Assembly (NCBI RefSeq): GCF_000010805.1 | Contig: NC_012522.1 | Coordinates: 2,232,001-2,296,000 of the forward strand | Reading direction: 5' to 3' | DNA: 64,000 nt | Origin: Rhodococcus opacus B4 | GTDB taxonomy: Bacteria; Actinomycetota; Actinomycetes; Mycobacteriales; Mycobacteriaceae | Shown: in pieces, positions 7,850 to 15,880 of the stretch | Position numbering within the stretch: position 1 is the stretch's first letter | Layout: every line of letters begins with the position of its first letter | Notes under the pieces: generated by a model | Databases searched by the model: none | Told to the model about the DNA's origin: nothing | Seen by the model: the letters and a program-made list of their open reading frames with translations, nothing else | Program-made: the position numbers and the translations under genes

Positions 7850-9777
7850 ACCGATTCCTCCTGCCGGGGTCCGGTCGATCGATAGGTTGCCGACGCGAGC
7901 GCGTCGGAGGTCTTCGCGAGCTCGTGCTCCCGCAACGTTCCGGCCAGCGCGGAGTCGATCACCTCGTGCAGTTCGTCGCCGAGGAACGCGAGGCCCTGCA
8001 CCTTCGTCACCGACTGCACGTCGACGAGGAACCTCGAACGCAGGATCATCGCGAGTTGCCCCAGATTCATCTCCGGGGCGACGACGGTCCCGTAACCGCG
8101 AAGTACCGCACCGAGATTCGCGGGGAGCGGGTTCAGGTTGCGCACGTGCACGTGGGCGACCTTCTTGCCCTCACGGCGGGCACGCCGGCACGCCTCACCG
8201 ATGGGCCCGTACGAACTGCCCCACCCGACGAGCAGCAGGTCGGCCTTCCCCGAGGGGTCGTCGACGACGGCGTCGGGAACGGTGATTCCGTCGATCTTGG
8301 CCTGACGCAACCGGACCATCAGGTCGTGGTTGGCGGGGTCGTAGGAGATGTCGCCGCTGCCGTCGGCCTTCTCGAGACCGCCGATGCGGTGTTCGAGCCC
8401 GGGGGTTCCCGGTATCGCCATCGCCCGGGCGAGGGTCTCCCGGTCGCGGACGTACGGCTGAAATGCGCTGTCCTCGGATGGGGCCGTGGTGTGGCCGGGA
8501 TCGATCGGGACCATCCGCGCGACGTCGGGGATCGCCCAGGGTTCGCTGCCGTTCGCGATGGCGCCGTCCGACAGCAACAGCACCGGGGTGCGGTACGTGA
8601 ACGCGATCCGCGCCGCCTCGACGGCCGCGTCGAAACAGTCCGCGGGTGAGCACGGCGCGATCACGGCAACCGGTGATTCGCCGTTGCGTCCGTACATCGC
8701 CTGCAACAGGTCGGACTGCTCCGTCTTCGTCGGCAGCCCGGTCGACGGCCCGCCGCGCTGGACGTCGATGACGAGCAGCGGCACCTCCGTCATCACCGCC
8801 AGCCCGATCGCCTCGCTTTTGAGTGCCAGGCCGGGCCCGGACGTGCTCGTCACCCCGAGCGCACCCCCGATCGATGCGCCCAGCGCCGCGCCGATCCCGG
8901 CGATCTCGTCCTCCGCCTGGAACGTGGTGACACCGAGATTCCGGTGCCTGCTCAGCTCGTGCAGGATGTCCGACGCCGGGGTGATCGGATAGGTCCCGAG
9001 GAACACGTCCCGCGACGCCAGCCGGCCCGCCGTCACCACCCCGTAGGCCAGTGCGGTGTTTCCGGTGACCTGACGGTACGTCGCGGGCGGCAGCGTCGCC
9101 GCCGACACCTCGTAGGTGGTCGCGAAGCTCTCCGTCGTCTCCCCGTAGTTCCACCCGGCCTTGAACGCGAGCAGGTTGCCCTCCGCGATCTGCGGCTTCT
9201 CCGCGAACTTGACCTGCAGGAACCGCTCGATGCCGTGGGTGGGGCGGTTGTACATCCACGACAACAGCCCCAGCGCGAACATGTTCTTCGCCCGCTCGCC
9301 GTCCTTCCGGCTCAGCCCGGCGGGTTCCACCGCGCCCGCCGTCAGCGTCGACATCGCCACCGGATGCACCACGTAGTCCTCGAGGGAGTCGTCGTCGAGG
9401 GGGCTGGCCGCGTACCCGACCTTCGCGAGATTCCGCTTGGTGAACTCGTCCGTGTTCACGATGATCATGCCGCCGCGCGGGAGGTCCGCCACGTTCGCCT
9501 TCAACGCCGCCGGGTTCATCGCGACCAGGACGTCCGGGCGGTCCCCGGCCGTGAGAATGTCGTAGTCCGCGATCTGGATCTGGAACGACGACACACCGGG
9601 CAGGGTGCCCTGCGGCGCCCGGATCTCGGCGGGGAAGTTGGGCTGGGTGGCGAGGTCGTTTCCGAACGCCGCCGCCTCCGACGTGAACCGGTCACCGGTC
9701 AACTGCATACCGTCGCCCGAGTCCCCGGCAAAGCGGATCGCCACCCGCTCCAGCTTCGTGGAGTTCGCCTCCGTCAT
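7846..9777 (-). CDS. korA: 2-oxoglutarate:ferredoxin oxidoreductase, alpha subunit
   Basis: 643 residues from the ATG at 9777, which has GAAGGA upstream; an in-frame ATG at 9840 would add 21 residues without a ribosome site. Residues about 10-190 are the gamma-like domain (F-A-G-D-S-G-D-G-M), fused to the alpha pyrophosphate/pyrimidine domain with Y-P-I-T-P-A-S and T-S-T-S-G-P-G. It works with KorB as an oxygen-tolerant alternative to 2-oxoglutarate dehydrogenase. It is divergent from the LuxR regulator gene, 113 bp apart; I see no clear operator in that gap. Confidence 0.9.
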   Translation of the reverse strand: MTEANSTKLERVAIRFAGDSGDGMQLTGDRFTSEAAAFGNDLATQPNFPAEIRAPQGTLPGVSSFQIQIADYDILTAGDRPDVLVAMNPAALKANVADLPRGGMIIVNTDEFTKRNLAKVGYAASPLDDDSLEDYVVHPVAMSTLTAGAVEPAGLSRKDGERAKNMFALGLLSWMYNRPTHGIERFLQVKFAEKPQIAEGNLLAFKAGWNYGETTESFATTYEVSAATLPPATYRQVTGNTALAYGVVTAGRLASRDVFLGTYPITPASDILHELSRHRNLGVTTFQAEDEIAGIGAALGASIGGALGVTSTSGPGLALKSEAIGLAVMTEVPLLVIDVQRGGPSTGLPTKTEQSDLLQAMYGRNGESPVAVIAPCSPADCFDAAVEAARIAFTYRTPVLLLSDGAIANGSEPWAIPDVARMVPIDPGHTTAPSEDSAFQPYVRDRETLARAMAIPGTPGLEHRIGGLEKADGSGDISYDPANHDLMVRLRQAKIDGITVPDAVVDDPSGKADLLLVGWGSSYGPIGEACRRARREGKKVAHVHVRNLNPLPANLGAVLRGYGTVVAPEMNLGQLAMILRSRFLVDVQSVTKVQGLAFLGDELHEVIDSALAGTLREHELAKTSDALASATYRSTGPRQEESV

Positions 9778-9890
9778 GAATGCACCGAATCCTTCGACTC
9801 GTGTTCGCTCTGACCAGCAGCTTCTAACCTCACCGTACAAGCGTTCCCAATTTTCGCCAGGAAGACGCCGAAATAGGACGCCGCGATACG

Positions 9891-12602
9891 GTGAGTGGTG
9901 TGAGTGACCCTGGGAAGATCGAGTTCGTCGGACGTTCCCGCGAGCTCGCCGACCTCGAGTCGGCCCTGCACGAGATGTACGGCAACGTGCCCGTCGTCGT
10001 GGTCGTCGAAGGAGTGCCGGGAATCGGCAAGACCACTCTGGTGGAACACTTCCTCGCCGCGCATCCCGACCTGCCCGCGTTCTCCGCGGTGTGCGCCCCG
10101 TGGGCGTCGAGCCGTCTTTTCGGAGTCGCCGAGCAACTGCTGGGTGCGGCCGTCACGTCGCCGGACCCCCTCGACGTCGCCCGTGAATTCGTCACGGCGG
10201 TGGGTCCGCGCGCCGGTGACTCGCCGTTCGTCGTCGTTGTCGACGACGCACACTGGGCAGACCTGGCGTCGCTGCAGTCGCTGACCTCCGCCGTACAGCT
10301 GCTGGGCCGCCCGGCCGTGATCGTCCTCGTCACGAATCCGGAGCCGCCCGACGGTGTTCGCGCGGACGTCCTCGACCTTCTCGAGCGGCACAGCCGCCAT
10401 CGGATTCGCGTCCGCCCGCTCGACGTATCCGACGCTCGCGCCCTCGCGAGCAGCCTCGCGCACGTCGACCTTCCCACCCCGGTCGCGCACCAGCTGGTCC
10501 AGCACACGGCCGGGAACCCGCGGCACCTCACGCAACTCCTCCAGGAAGTCGATCCGGTCGCGTGGGGACACTGGCAGGCCGTGCTCCCGGTGCCGCACAC
10601 GTTCGCGGCGAAAGTGCGGTCGCTGCTGTGCGAATCCTCACCGCAGTCCCGCGCGCTCGTCGAAGCGGCCGCAATACTGGCCGGGGATCCGAGGTTCGCC
10701 GACGCCGCCGCGCTCGCCGGCATCGAACACCCGGTGGAGGCGCTCGACGAACTGCACCGGGCCGGCCTCCTCACCGCCGGTGAGCACCGCGGCGTGACCG
10801 TGCTGACCTTTCCGTCGCCGCTCACCCGCGCCGCCGTCTACCGCAGCCTCGGGCCGATCCGATTGCGCGACCTGCACGATCACGCCGCGCGGATCGTCGA
10901 GGACGAGGGCAGGCGCCTGGACCATCGCGCCGCTGCCGCCCCGTTCGCCGATCCGGCACTCGCGGACGAACTCGACAGCTATTCCGCGAGCAGGGCGACG
11001 GTCGGGGCGTGGTCGGCGGTCGCGGACGCACTGATCAAATCGAGCCGCCTCACCGCGGACCGGGGAGAACGCGAGCACCGGTTGATTCGCGCCGTCGACG
11101 CCCTCCTCGGCACCGGAAATCTGTCCCAGGCACTGGCTTTCGCTCCGGAGATCGAAAGCTTCCCGGAGAGCCCGCTGCGCGATGCGGTGCTCGGCTACCT
11201 CGCGATCCAGCGGGGACGTCCCGCCGAGGCGGATGCGCTGCTCACCCAGTCCTGGACCGCCTGCGACCCGGAGACCGATCCGGCCACCGCGGCACTGATC
11301 TGCCAGCGGCGCGTCCTCGACTCGCTGGCTCGCTGGCACGGCCCGGACCTCGTCGAGTGGGGCCGCCGGGCAGTTGCTCTCGTCGATTCGGCCGATCCGT
11401 CGGCCGTCGAATCCGCGGCGATCATGGGGCTAGGACTCGCGGCCACCGGCCGGATCGCGGAGGCGCGGGCGGCCTACGACACGCTGTCCGCGAAGATCGC
11501 CCTCGGCGCCCAGTCCCAGCGCTTCGACATGGCCCGGGGCTGGCTCGACCTGGCACTGGACGATCCCGAATCGGCACGCCAGGAACTCGAGAGCGCCGTG
11601 CCGACGGCATTCCGGATGGGCTCCACCCGCATCTCGCTGTGGGCGCAAGCATGGCTGGCGCGAACACAATTCGCCCTCGGCGACTGGAACGGTGCCATCG
11701 CCACAGTCGACCGCGCCGCGCACCAACTCGAGGACGCCACGCTCGACCTCCTCCGGCCCCTCGTCCACTGGACCGGCGCGCAGACGCACGCGCTGCGTGG
11801 GAACTGGCCCGCGGCACACGAGCACCTCCGCCTCGCCGCCGCGAGTTCGCACGACTACCCGATGATGTTCATCCCGTCCTCCCTCGCACGCGCGCAGTGC
11901 GCGGAAGTGGAGGCCGACTACGCCGCCGTCATCAGGGCGCTGGAGCCGCTCACCCGTCTGGAACCTCGGGAGGGCGTCGACGAGCCCGGCTTCTGGCAGT
12001 GGCCCGACGTCTACGCGAACGCGCTCGTGATGGCCGGGCACGTCGACGACGCGGACGCCTTCCTCACCCCGCACGAGGAACGCGCCGCAGAGCGCGGGCA
12101 CCGGTCCGCGATGGCGCGTCTCGGCTACGCCCGCGGTCGCATCGCCGGTGCGCGCGGCGACATCGACACCGCCAGGGATGTATTCGAGAATGCGCTGACA
12201 CAGCTCGACACCCTGCCCCTCCCCTACGACCGCGCCCGGGTGAACTTCGCATACGGCCAGACTTTGCGCCGGGCAGGCAAACGACGCGAAGCAGACGCCG
12301 TCATGCAGGCCGCCCGGGAAGGGTATTCCGCGCTCGGCGCCACTTCCTACGTGCAGCGGTGCGACCGCGAACTGAAGGCCGGTGGCCTCAACGTCAAACG
12401 CAGCCGGTTCACGCTCGAGGAACTGACCCCGCAGGAACGGGCAGTGACCGAACTCGTCGCGGGCGGAGCCAGCAACAAGGAGGCGGCGGGCGAGCTGTTC
12501 CTGTCCGTCAAGACCGTGCAGTACCACCTGACCCGCGTCTACGCGAAGCTCGGCATCCGCTCACGCAGCGAACTCGCGGCGCAGTTCCGCGACCAGGAGT
12601 GA
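9891..12602 (+). CDS. LAL-type (large ATP-binding) LuxR family transcriptional regulator
   Basis: 903 residues. An N-terminal AAA_16/MalT-type ATPase with Walker A G-V-P-G-I-G-K-T-T (41-49) and Walker B ending DDAHWAD (118-124), a long helical TPR-like middle, and a C-terminal GerE helix-turn-helix (about 838-898: L-T-P-Q-E-R ... S-V-K-T-V-Q-Y-H-L). Such proteins sense a ligand through the middle region and activate transcription. GTG codons at 9891 and 9900 are both possible starts. It is divergent from korAB, but the target genes and inducer cannot be told. Confidence 0.88.
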   Translation: MSGVSDPGKIEFVGRSRELADLESALHEMYGNVPVVVVVEGVPGIGKTTLVEHFLAAHPDLPAFSAVCAPWASSRLFGVAEQLLGAAVTSPDPLDVAREFVTAVGPRAGDSPFVVVVDDAHWADLASLQSLTSAVQLLGRPAVIVLVTNPEPPDGVRADVLDLLERHSRHRIRVRPLDVSDARALASSLAHVDLPTPVAHQLVQHTAGNPRHLTQLLQEVDPVAWGHWQAVLPVPHTFAAKVRSLLCESSPQSRALVEAAAILAGDPRFADAAALAGIEHPVEALDELHRAGLLTAGEHRGVTVLTFPSPLTRAAVYRSLGPIRLRDLHDHAARIVEDEGRRLDHRAAAAPFADPALADELDSYSASRATVGAWSAVADALIKSSRLTADRGEREHRLIRAVDALLGTGNLSQALAFAPEIESFPESPLRDAVLGYLAIQRGRPAEADALLTQSWTACDPETDPATAALICQRRVLDSLARWHGPDLVEWGRRAVALVDSADPSAVESAAIMGLGLAATGRIAEARAAYDTLSAKIALGAQSQRFDMARGWLDLALDDPESARQELESAVPTAFRMGSTRISLWAQAWLARTQFALGDWNGAIATVDRAAHQLEDATLDLLRPLVHWTGAQTHALRGNWPAAHEHLRLAAASSHDYPMMFIPSSLARAQCAEVEADYAAVIRALEPLTRLEPREGVDEPGFWQWPDVYANALVMAGHVDDADAFLTPHEERAAERGHRSAMARLGYARGRIAGARGDIDTARDVFENALTQLDTLPLPYDRARVNFAYGQTLRRAGKRREADAVMQAAREGYSALGATSYVQRCDRELKAGGLNVKRSRFTLEELTPQERAVTELVAGGASNKEAAGELFLSVKTVQYHLTRVYAKLGIRSRSELAAQFRDQE

Positions 12603-12604
12603 CG

Positions 12605-12631
12605 CTCGGGGTGGGAGGAACCCACCCCGAG
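12605..12631 (+). terminator. Hairpin terminator after the LAL regulator
   Basis: Perfect 11-bp stem (CTCGGGGTGGG at 12605-12615 with 12621-12631) and 5-nt loop AGGAA, starting 2 nt after the stop codon. Confidence 0.75.
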
Positions 12632-12705
12632 GGTGCCTGTTCGGGGCGCCGCCGTCAGGCCAGGCTGGATCTCGACCGATGCAGCCGACCCACCGGAGTA
12701 CCGAG

Positions 12706-13542
12706 ATGGATGACACGATCGACGCCGTACGAGCCGATCACGAACTGAAGACCAAACACCGCGCCATGTGGGCGCTCGGCGACTATCCCGCCGTGGCCAC
12801 CGACATCATCGCGGACCTCGGTCCCGCCCTGGTCCGGGCGAGCCGGGTCAGGCCCGGCGACCGTGTCCTCGACGTCGCGGCCGGCTCCGGCAACGCCGCC
12901 ATCCCCGCGGCGCTGTCCGGTGCGAGCGTCGTCGCCGGTGACCTCACCCCGGAACTGTTCGACGCCGGACGCCGCCGGGCCGCCGAACTCGGCGCCGAGG
13001 TCGAGTGGCGCGAAGCCGACGCCGAGGCCATGCCGTTCGCCGACAACGAATTCGACGTCGTGATGTCATGCGTCGGTGTCATGTTCGCCCCGCACCATCA
13101 GGCGAGCGCCGACGAACTCGTCCGCGTCTGCCGGCCGGGCGGGACGATCGGACTGCTCAGCTGGACCCCCGAGGGGTTCATCGGCCAAATGTTCGCGACC
13201 ATGAAACCGTACGCACCCCCGCCCCCTCCCGGCGCGCAGCCGCCGCCGCTGTGGGGTCGCGAGGACCACGTCCGGGCGTTGTTCGGCCACCGGGTGACCG
13301 ACGTCGTGGCAACCCGGTCCACCGTCCGCATCGATCAATTCCGGACGCCGGAAGACTTCCGCGACTACTTCAAGAGCAACTACGGTCCGACCATCGCGGT
13401 GTACCGGCACATCGCCGACGATCCCGCCCGGGTGGCCGCACTGGACCGCGAACTCGCCGATCTTGCACGGCGTTTCGACCACGGCACCGGCAGCACCGTC
13501 ATGAACTGGGAGTACCTCCTGCTCACCGCGAGGAAGTGGTAG
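12706..13542 (+). CDS. Class I SAM-dependent methyltransferase
   Basis: 278 residues from the ATG at 12706, which has GGAG 8 nt upstream (an ATG at 12679 is the alternative). Motif I is V-L-D-V-A-A-G-S-G-N, followed by an acidic strand-2 end (V-V-A-G-D-L) and M-P-F-A-D-N-E-F-D-V-V motif II, a Methyltransf_11/UbiE-like arrangement. A proline-rich stretch (about residues 170-182) lies in the substrate-binding half. The substrate is unknown and no neighbour points to one. Confidence 0.85.
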   Translation: MDDTIDAVRADHELKTKHRAMWALGDYPAVATDIIADLGPALVRASRVRPGDRVLDVAAGSGNAAIPAALSGASVVAGDLTPELFDAGRRRAAELGAEVEWREADAEAMPFADNEFDVVMSCVGVMFAPHHQASADELVRVCRPGGTIGLLSWTPEGFIGQMFATMKPYAPPPPPGAQPPPLWGREDHVRALFGHRVTDVVATRSTVRIDQFRTPEDFRDYFKSNYGPTIAVYRHIADDPARVAALDRELADLARRFDHGTGSTVMNWEYLLLTARKW

Positions 13543-13613
13543 CGAGCTCGACCCGGTGCGGCAGCGGCAGTGGGTGATTCGGGTATTGCCGACTGGTGGC
13601 TTGTTCGCTAGAA

Positions 13614-13629
13614 TCGAACAAAGTTTCGA
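13614..13629 (+). promoter_or_regulatory. LexA (SOS) box upstream of the DUF222/HNH gene
   Basis: TCGAAC-AAAG-TTTCGA matches the actinobacterial SOS consensus TCGAAC-N4-GTTCGA at 11 of 12 fixed positions. It ends 22 nt before the GTG start of the HNH gene, where repressor binding would block transcription. Related 13E12-repeat genes of M. tuberculosis are known LexA targets. Confidence 0.65.
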
Positions 13630-13651
13630 ATGACCTCGGGGGAGGCTGGTC

Positions 13652-14635
13652 GTGGGGGACACCGGCGACGTCGCCGCCACTATCCGGGCGGATCGCAAGG
13701 CACGTCGGTTGCCGCAGTCGGAGTGGGATCGCGGTATCGCGTCGCAGATCGGGTTGGCGCGCAGGGAATCCCCCAACCGTGGTGGCCGGCATCTCGGGTT
13801 CGCCCGGGCGATGGTGCACGAGATGCCGCACACCCTGGCCATGTTGCAGACCGGCAGGTTGAACGAATGGCGGGCCACGCTGCTCGTGCGGGAAACGGCG
13901 TGCCTGTCGGCCGAGGATCGAGGAACCATCGACCGCCGATTGTGTTCGGATCCATCGACTCTCGACGGGGTCGGTGACGCGGGCCTGATCGCCACCGGGG
14001 ACAGCGGCGGTCGGACCCGCAATCAGCTGATGGTGGACTTGTTGTTCGAGCGTGGCACGGGGGCGTCGGTGGCCGGCGGTGTGCCGGTGGCCGTGGACTT
14101 GGTGCTGTCGGACGAGACGTTGCTGGCCGGTGGGCACGAGGCCGCGGAGTTGCCGGGATACGGGCCGGTGCCGGCGGGGATTGCGCGGCAACTGCTGGCC
14201 GATGCGGTGAGCACGGATACCGACGTGCTGTTGCAGCGGGTGTATTCCTGCCCGCGGTCGGGGGCGTTGACGGCGATGGAATCCCAGGCGCGCACGTTCC
14301 CGAAAGGGCTTGCCAAGCTGATCGATCTGCGTGATCGGACGTGCCGCACGCCCTGGTGTGACGCGCCGATCCGTCATCACGACCACATCCGCTCGCACGA
14401 CGATTCGGGTCCGACGTCGGCGCACAACGGGGCCGGGCTGTGTGCAGCGTGCAACTACGCGAAGGAGGCGCCGGGGTGGGTGGCTCGCCCGGTCACCCGT
14501 CCGGGCGGCCGGCATCTGATCGATCTCGGCACCCCGACGGGCCACCACTACAACTCCACCGCGCCGCCATTGCCGGCCGCGGCACGACAGTCGGCGGTCG
14601 AGGCGGTCCCGATCGCACCGCCGCGTGCGTCATGA
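13652..14635 (+). CDS. DUF222 / HNH endonuclease family protein (13E12-like)
   Basis: 327 residues starting at GTG 13652 with GGGGGAGG about 8 nt upstream. The N-terminal two thirds resemble DUF222 (A-R-R-E-S-P ... R-H-L-G-F-A-R-A, E-M-P-H-T-L, E-W-R-A-T-L-L-V-R-E-T), and the C-terminus has an HNH nuclease motif (C-R-T-P-W-C, H-H-D-H-I, N-G-A-G-L-C-A-A-C-N). Many relatives are 400-500 residues, so this is a short member or has lost part of its N-terminus. The family is multicopy in Rhodococcus and mycobacteria, and its biological role is not established. The SOS box upstream suggests induction by DNA damage. Confidence 0.8.
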   Translation: MGDTGDVAATIRADRKARRLPQSEWDRGIASQIGLARRESPNRGGRHLGFARAMVHEMPHTLAMLQTGRLNEWRATLLVRETACLSAEDRGTIDRRLCSDPSTLDGVGDAGLIATGDSGGRTRNQLMVDLLFERGTGASVAGGVPVAVDLVLSDETLLAGGHEAAELPGYGPVPAGIARQLLADAVSTDTDVLLQRVYSCPRSGALTAMESQARTFPKGLAKLIDLRDRTCRTPWCDAPIRHHDHIRSHDDSGPTSAHNGAGLCAACNYAKEAPGWVARPVTRPGGRHLIDLGTPTGHHYNSTAPPLPAAARQSAVEAVPIAPPRAS

Positions 14636-14655
14636 GGGTGGGGGTGCAGGTGGGG

Positions 14656-14690
14656 ACTTGCCGAATCAGCTTCGTGAACGTCCGGCAAGT
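14656..14690 (+). terminator. Inverted repeat between the HNH gene and gpsA
   Basis: ACTTGCCG (14656-14663) pairs perfectly with CGGCAAGT (14683-14690) across a 19-nt loop. The position, 21 nt after the HNH stop, suits a weak terminator; an operator for gpsA is the alternative. Confidence 0.4.
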
Positions 14691-14737
14691 GCGACGCTGG
14701 ATGTCATGGACAGCATCAACCCGATGGGTGATCGGTA

Positions 14738-15745
14738 ATGGCCCGGCCGGTACGCGTCGTCGTGCTCGGCGCCGGTTCGTGGGGAACGACGGTGGCGGGT
14801 CTCGCCGCCCACAACACGCCGACCCTGCTGTGGGCGCGGAACTCGGACACCGCGGACGAGATCAACTCCGAGCACCGCAACTCCCGCTACCTCGGAGACC
14901 GCCCACTGCCCGATTCCATGAGGTCCACGGCCGACCTGGTGGAGGCCGCGCAGGAAGCCGACGTTCTGGTGGTGGGGGTCCCCTCGCACGCGGTCCGCAG
15001 CACGCTTGCCCAGATCACGAACGAGGTCCGGGCATGGGTGCCGGTGCTGTCGCTGGCGAAGGGACTCGAACCGGGAACCCGGTTGCGTCCCACCGAGGTG
15101 ATCGCCGAATGCCTGCCCGGCCATCCGGTCGGACTTCTCGCGGGCCCCAACATTGCGCGGGAGATCGTCGACGGACTTGCTGCGGCGTCCGTCGTCGCCA
15201 CACAGGACGTCCGCGTGGCGACGGCGTTGCAGCCGTTGTTCGCGTCCGCGGTGTTCCGGGTGTACCGGAACACCGATGTGCTGGGCTGCGAACTCGGCGG
15301 TGTGCTGAAGAACATCGTCGCCATCGCCTCGGGGATGGCCGACGGACTGGACGTCGGCGACAACACGCGCGCGATGGTCCTGGCGCGCGGGCTGGCGGAG
15401 ATGACCCGGCTGGGTGAGGCGATGGGCGCGAACCCACGGACGTTCGCCGGGCTCACCGGGGTCGGCGACCTGATCGCCACGTGTATGAGCCCGAGTTCCC
15501 GCAACCGGCGGGTGGGCGAGTTCATCGCCCGCGGCATGACCGTCGAAGAGGCTGTCGCCAAGCTGGGGCAGGTGGCCGAGGGCGTCAAGACTGCCCCCAC
15601 GGTGATGGAGTTGGCTCGCGATTACAACGTGGACATGCCCATCGCCGCGGAGGTCGAAGCTGTGGTCGCGGGGCGGCAGACGCCGGAAGGCGCCTACCGA
15701 GGCCTGCGGAAGGTCGCGGCCGGCGGAGAGCACGAGGTGGCGTGA
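14738..15745 (+). CDS. gpsA: Glycerol-3-phosphate dehydrogenase [NAD(P)+]
   Basis: 335 residues, full length. It reduces dihydroxyacetone phosphate to sn-glycerol 3-phosphate for phospholipid synthesis in the cytoplasm. NAD(P)-binding G-A-G-S-W-G-T at 11-17, conserved K108 (S-L-A-K-G-L-E) and catalytic K191 (G-V-L-K-N), with the C-terminal helical domain from about 185. It stands alone, with no phospholipid genes beside it. Other Rhodococcus GpsA copies may exist elsewhere in the genome. Confidence 0.92.
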   Translation: MARPVRVVVLGAGSWGTTVAGLAAHNTPTLLWARNSDTADEINSEHRNSRYLGDRPLPDSMRSTADLVEAAQEADVLVVGVPSHAVRSTLAQITNEVRAWVPVLSLAKGLEPGTRLRPTEVIAECLPGHPVGLLAGPNIAREIVDGLAAASVVATQDVRVATALQPLFASAVFRVYRNTDVLGCELGGVLKNIVAIASGMADGLDVGDNTRAMVLARGLAEMTRLGEAMGANPRTFAGLTGVGDLIATCMSPSSRNRRVGEFIARGMTVEEAVAKLGQVAEGVKTAPTVMELARDYNVDMPIAAEVEAVVAGRQTPEGAYRGLRKVAAGGEHEVA

Positions 15746-15782
15746 CCGCACGACTGCAACCGGCAGTAGCACTATCTAGAGG

Positions 15783-15804
15783 TTTCTAAGCAATCTCCTA
15801 GAAA
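15783..15804 (+). promoter_or_regulatory. AT-rich inverted repeat in the NRPS promoter region
   Basis: TTTCTA (15783-15788) and TAGAAA (15799-15804) form a 6-bp inverted repeat with a 10-nt spacer, inside an unusually AT-rich patch (about 15770-15810) with two CTAG tetramers (15776 and 15798). It lies 76 nt upstream of the NRPS start. A promoter with an operator is likely but the regulator is unknown. Confidence 0.35.
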
Positions 15805-15880
15805 TCTGGGGCAGACTCCTGAGTGGAGGTACCTCAGCGAGCAGCGTCGTGCGGGGACGGATGCGTGAGAGAAGTCAGCG

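Noticed and set aside
11009..12748. 579-codon plus-strand frame overlapping the LAL regulator
   Set aside because: Arg-rich shadow in another frame of a gene whose ATPase and GerE motifs lie in the 9891 frame.
13601..13621. TTGTTCG-N7-CGAACAA inverted repeat as a separate operator
   Set aside because: It shares its right arm with the better-matching SOS box at 13614-13629 and has the opposite arm order to LexA sites; probably incidental.
13652..14635. DUF222/HNH gene as a homing endonuclease or mobile element
   Set aside because: No intein, intron, terminal repeats or target duplication are visible around it; the family is simply multicopy.
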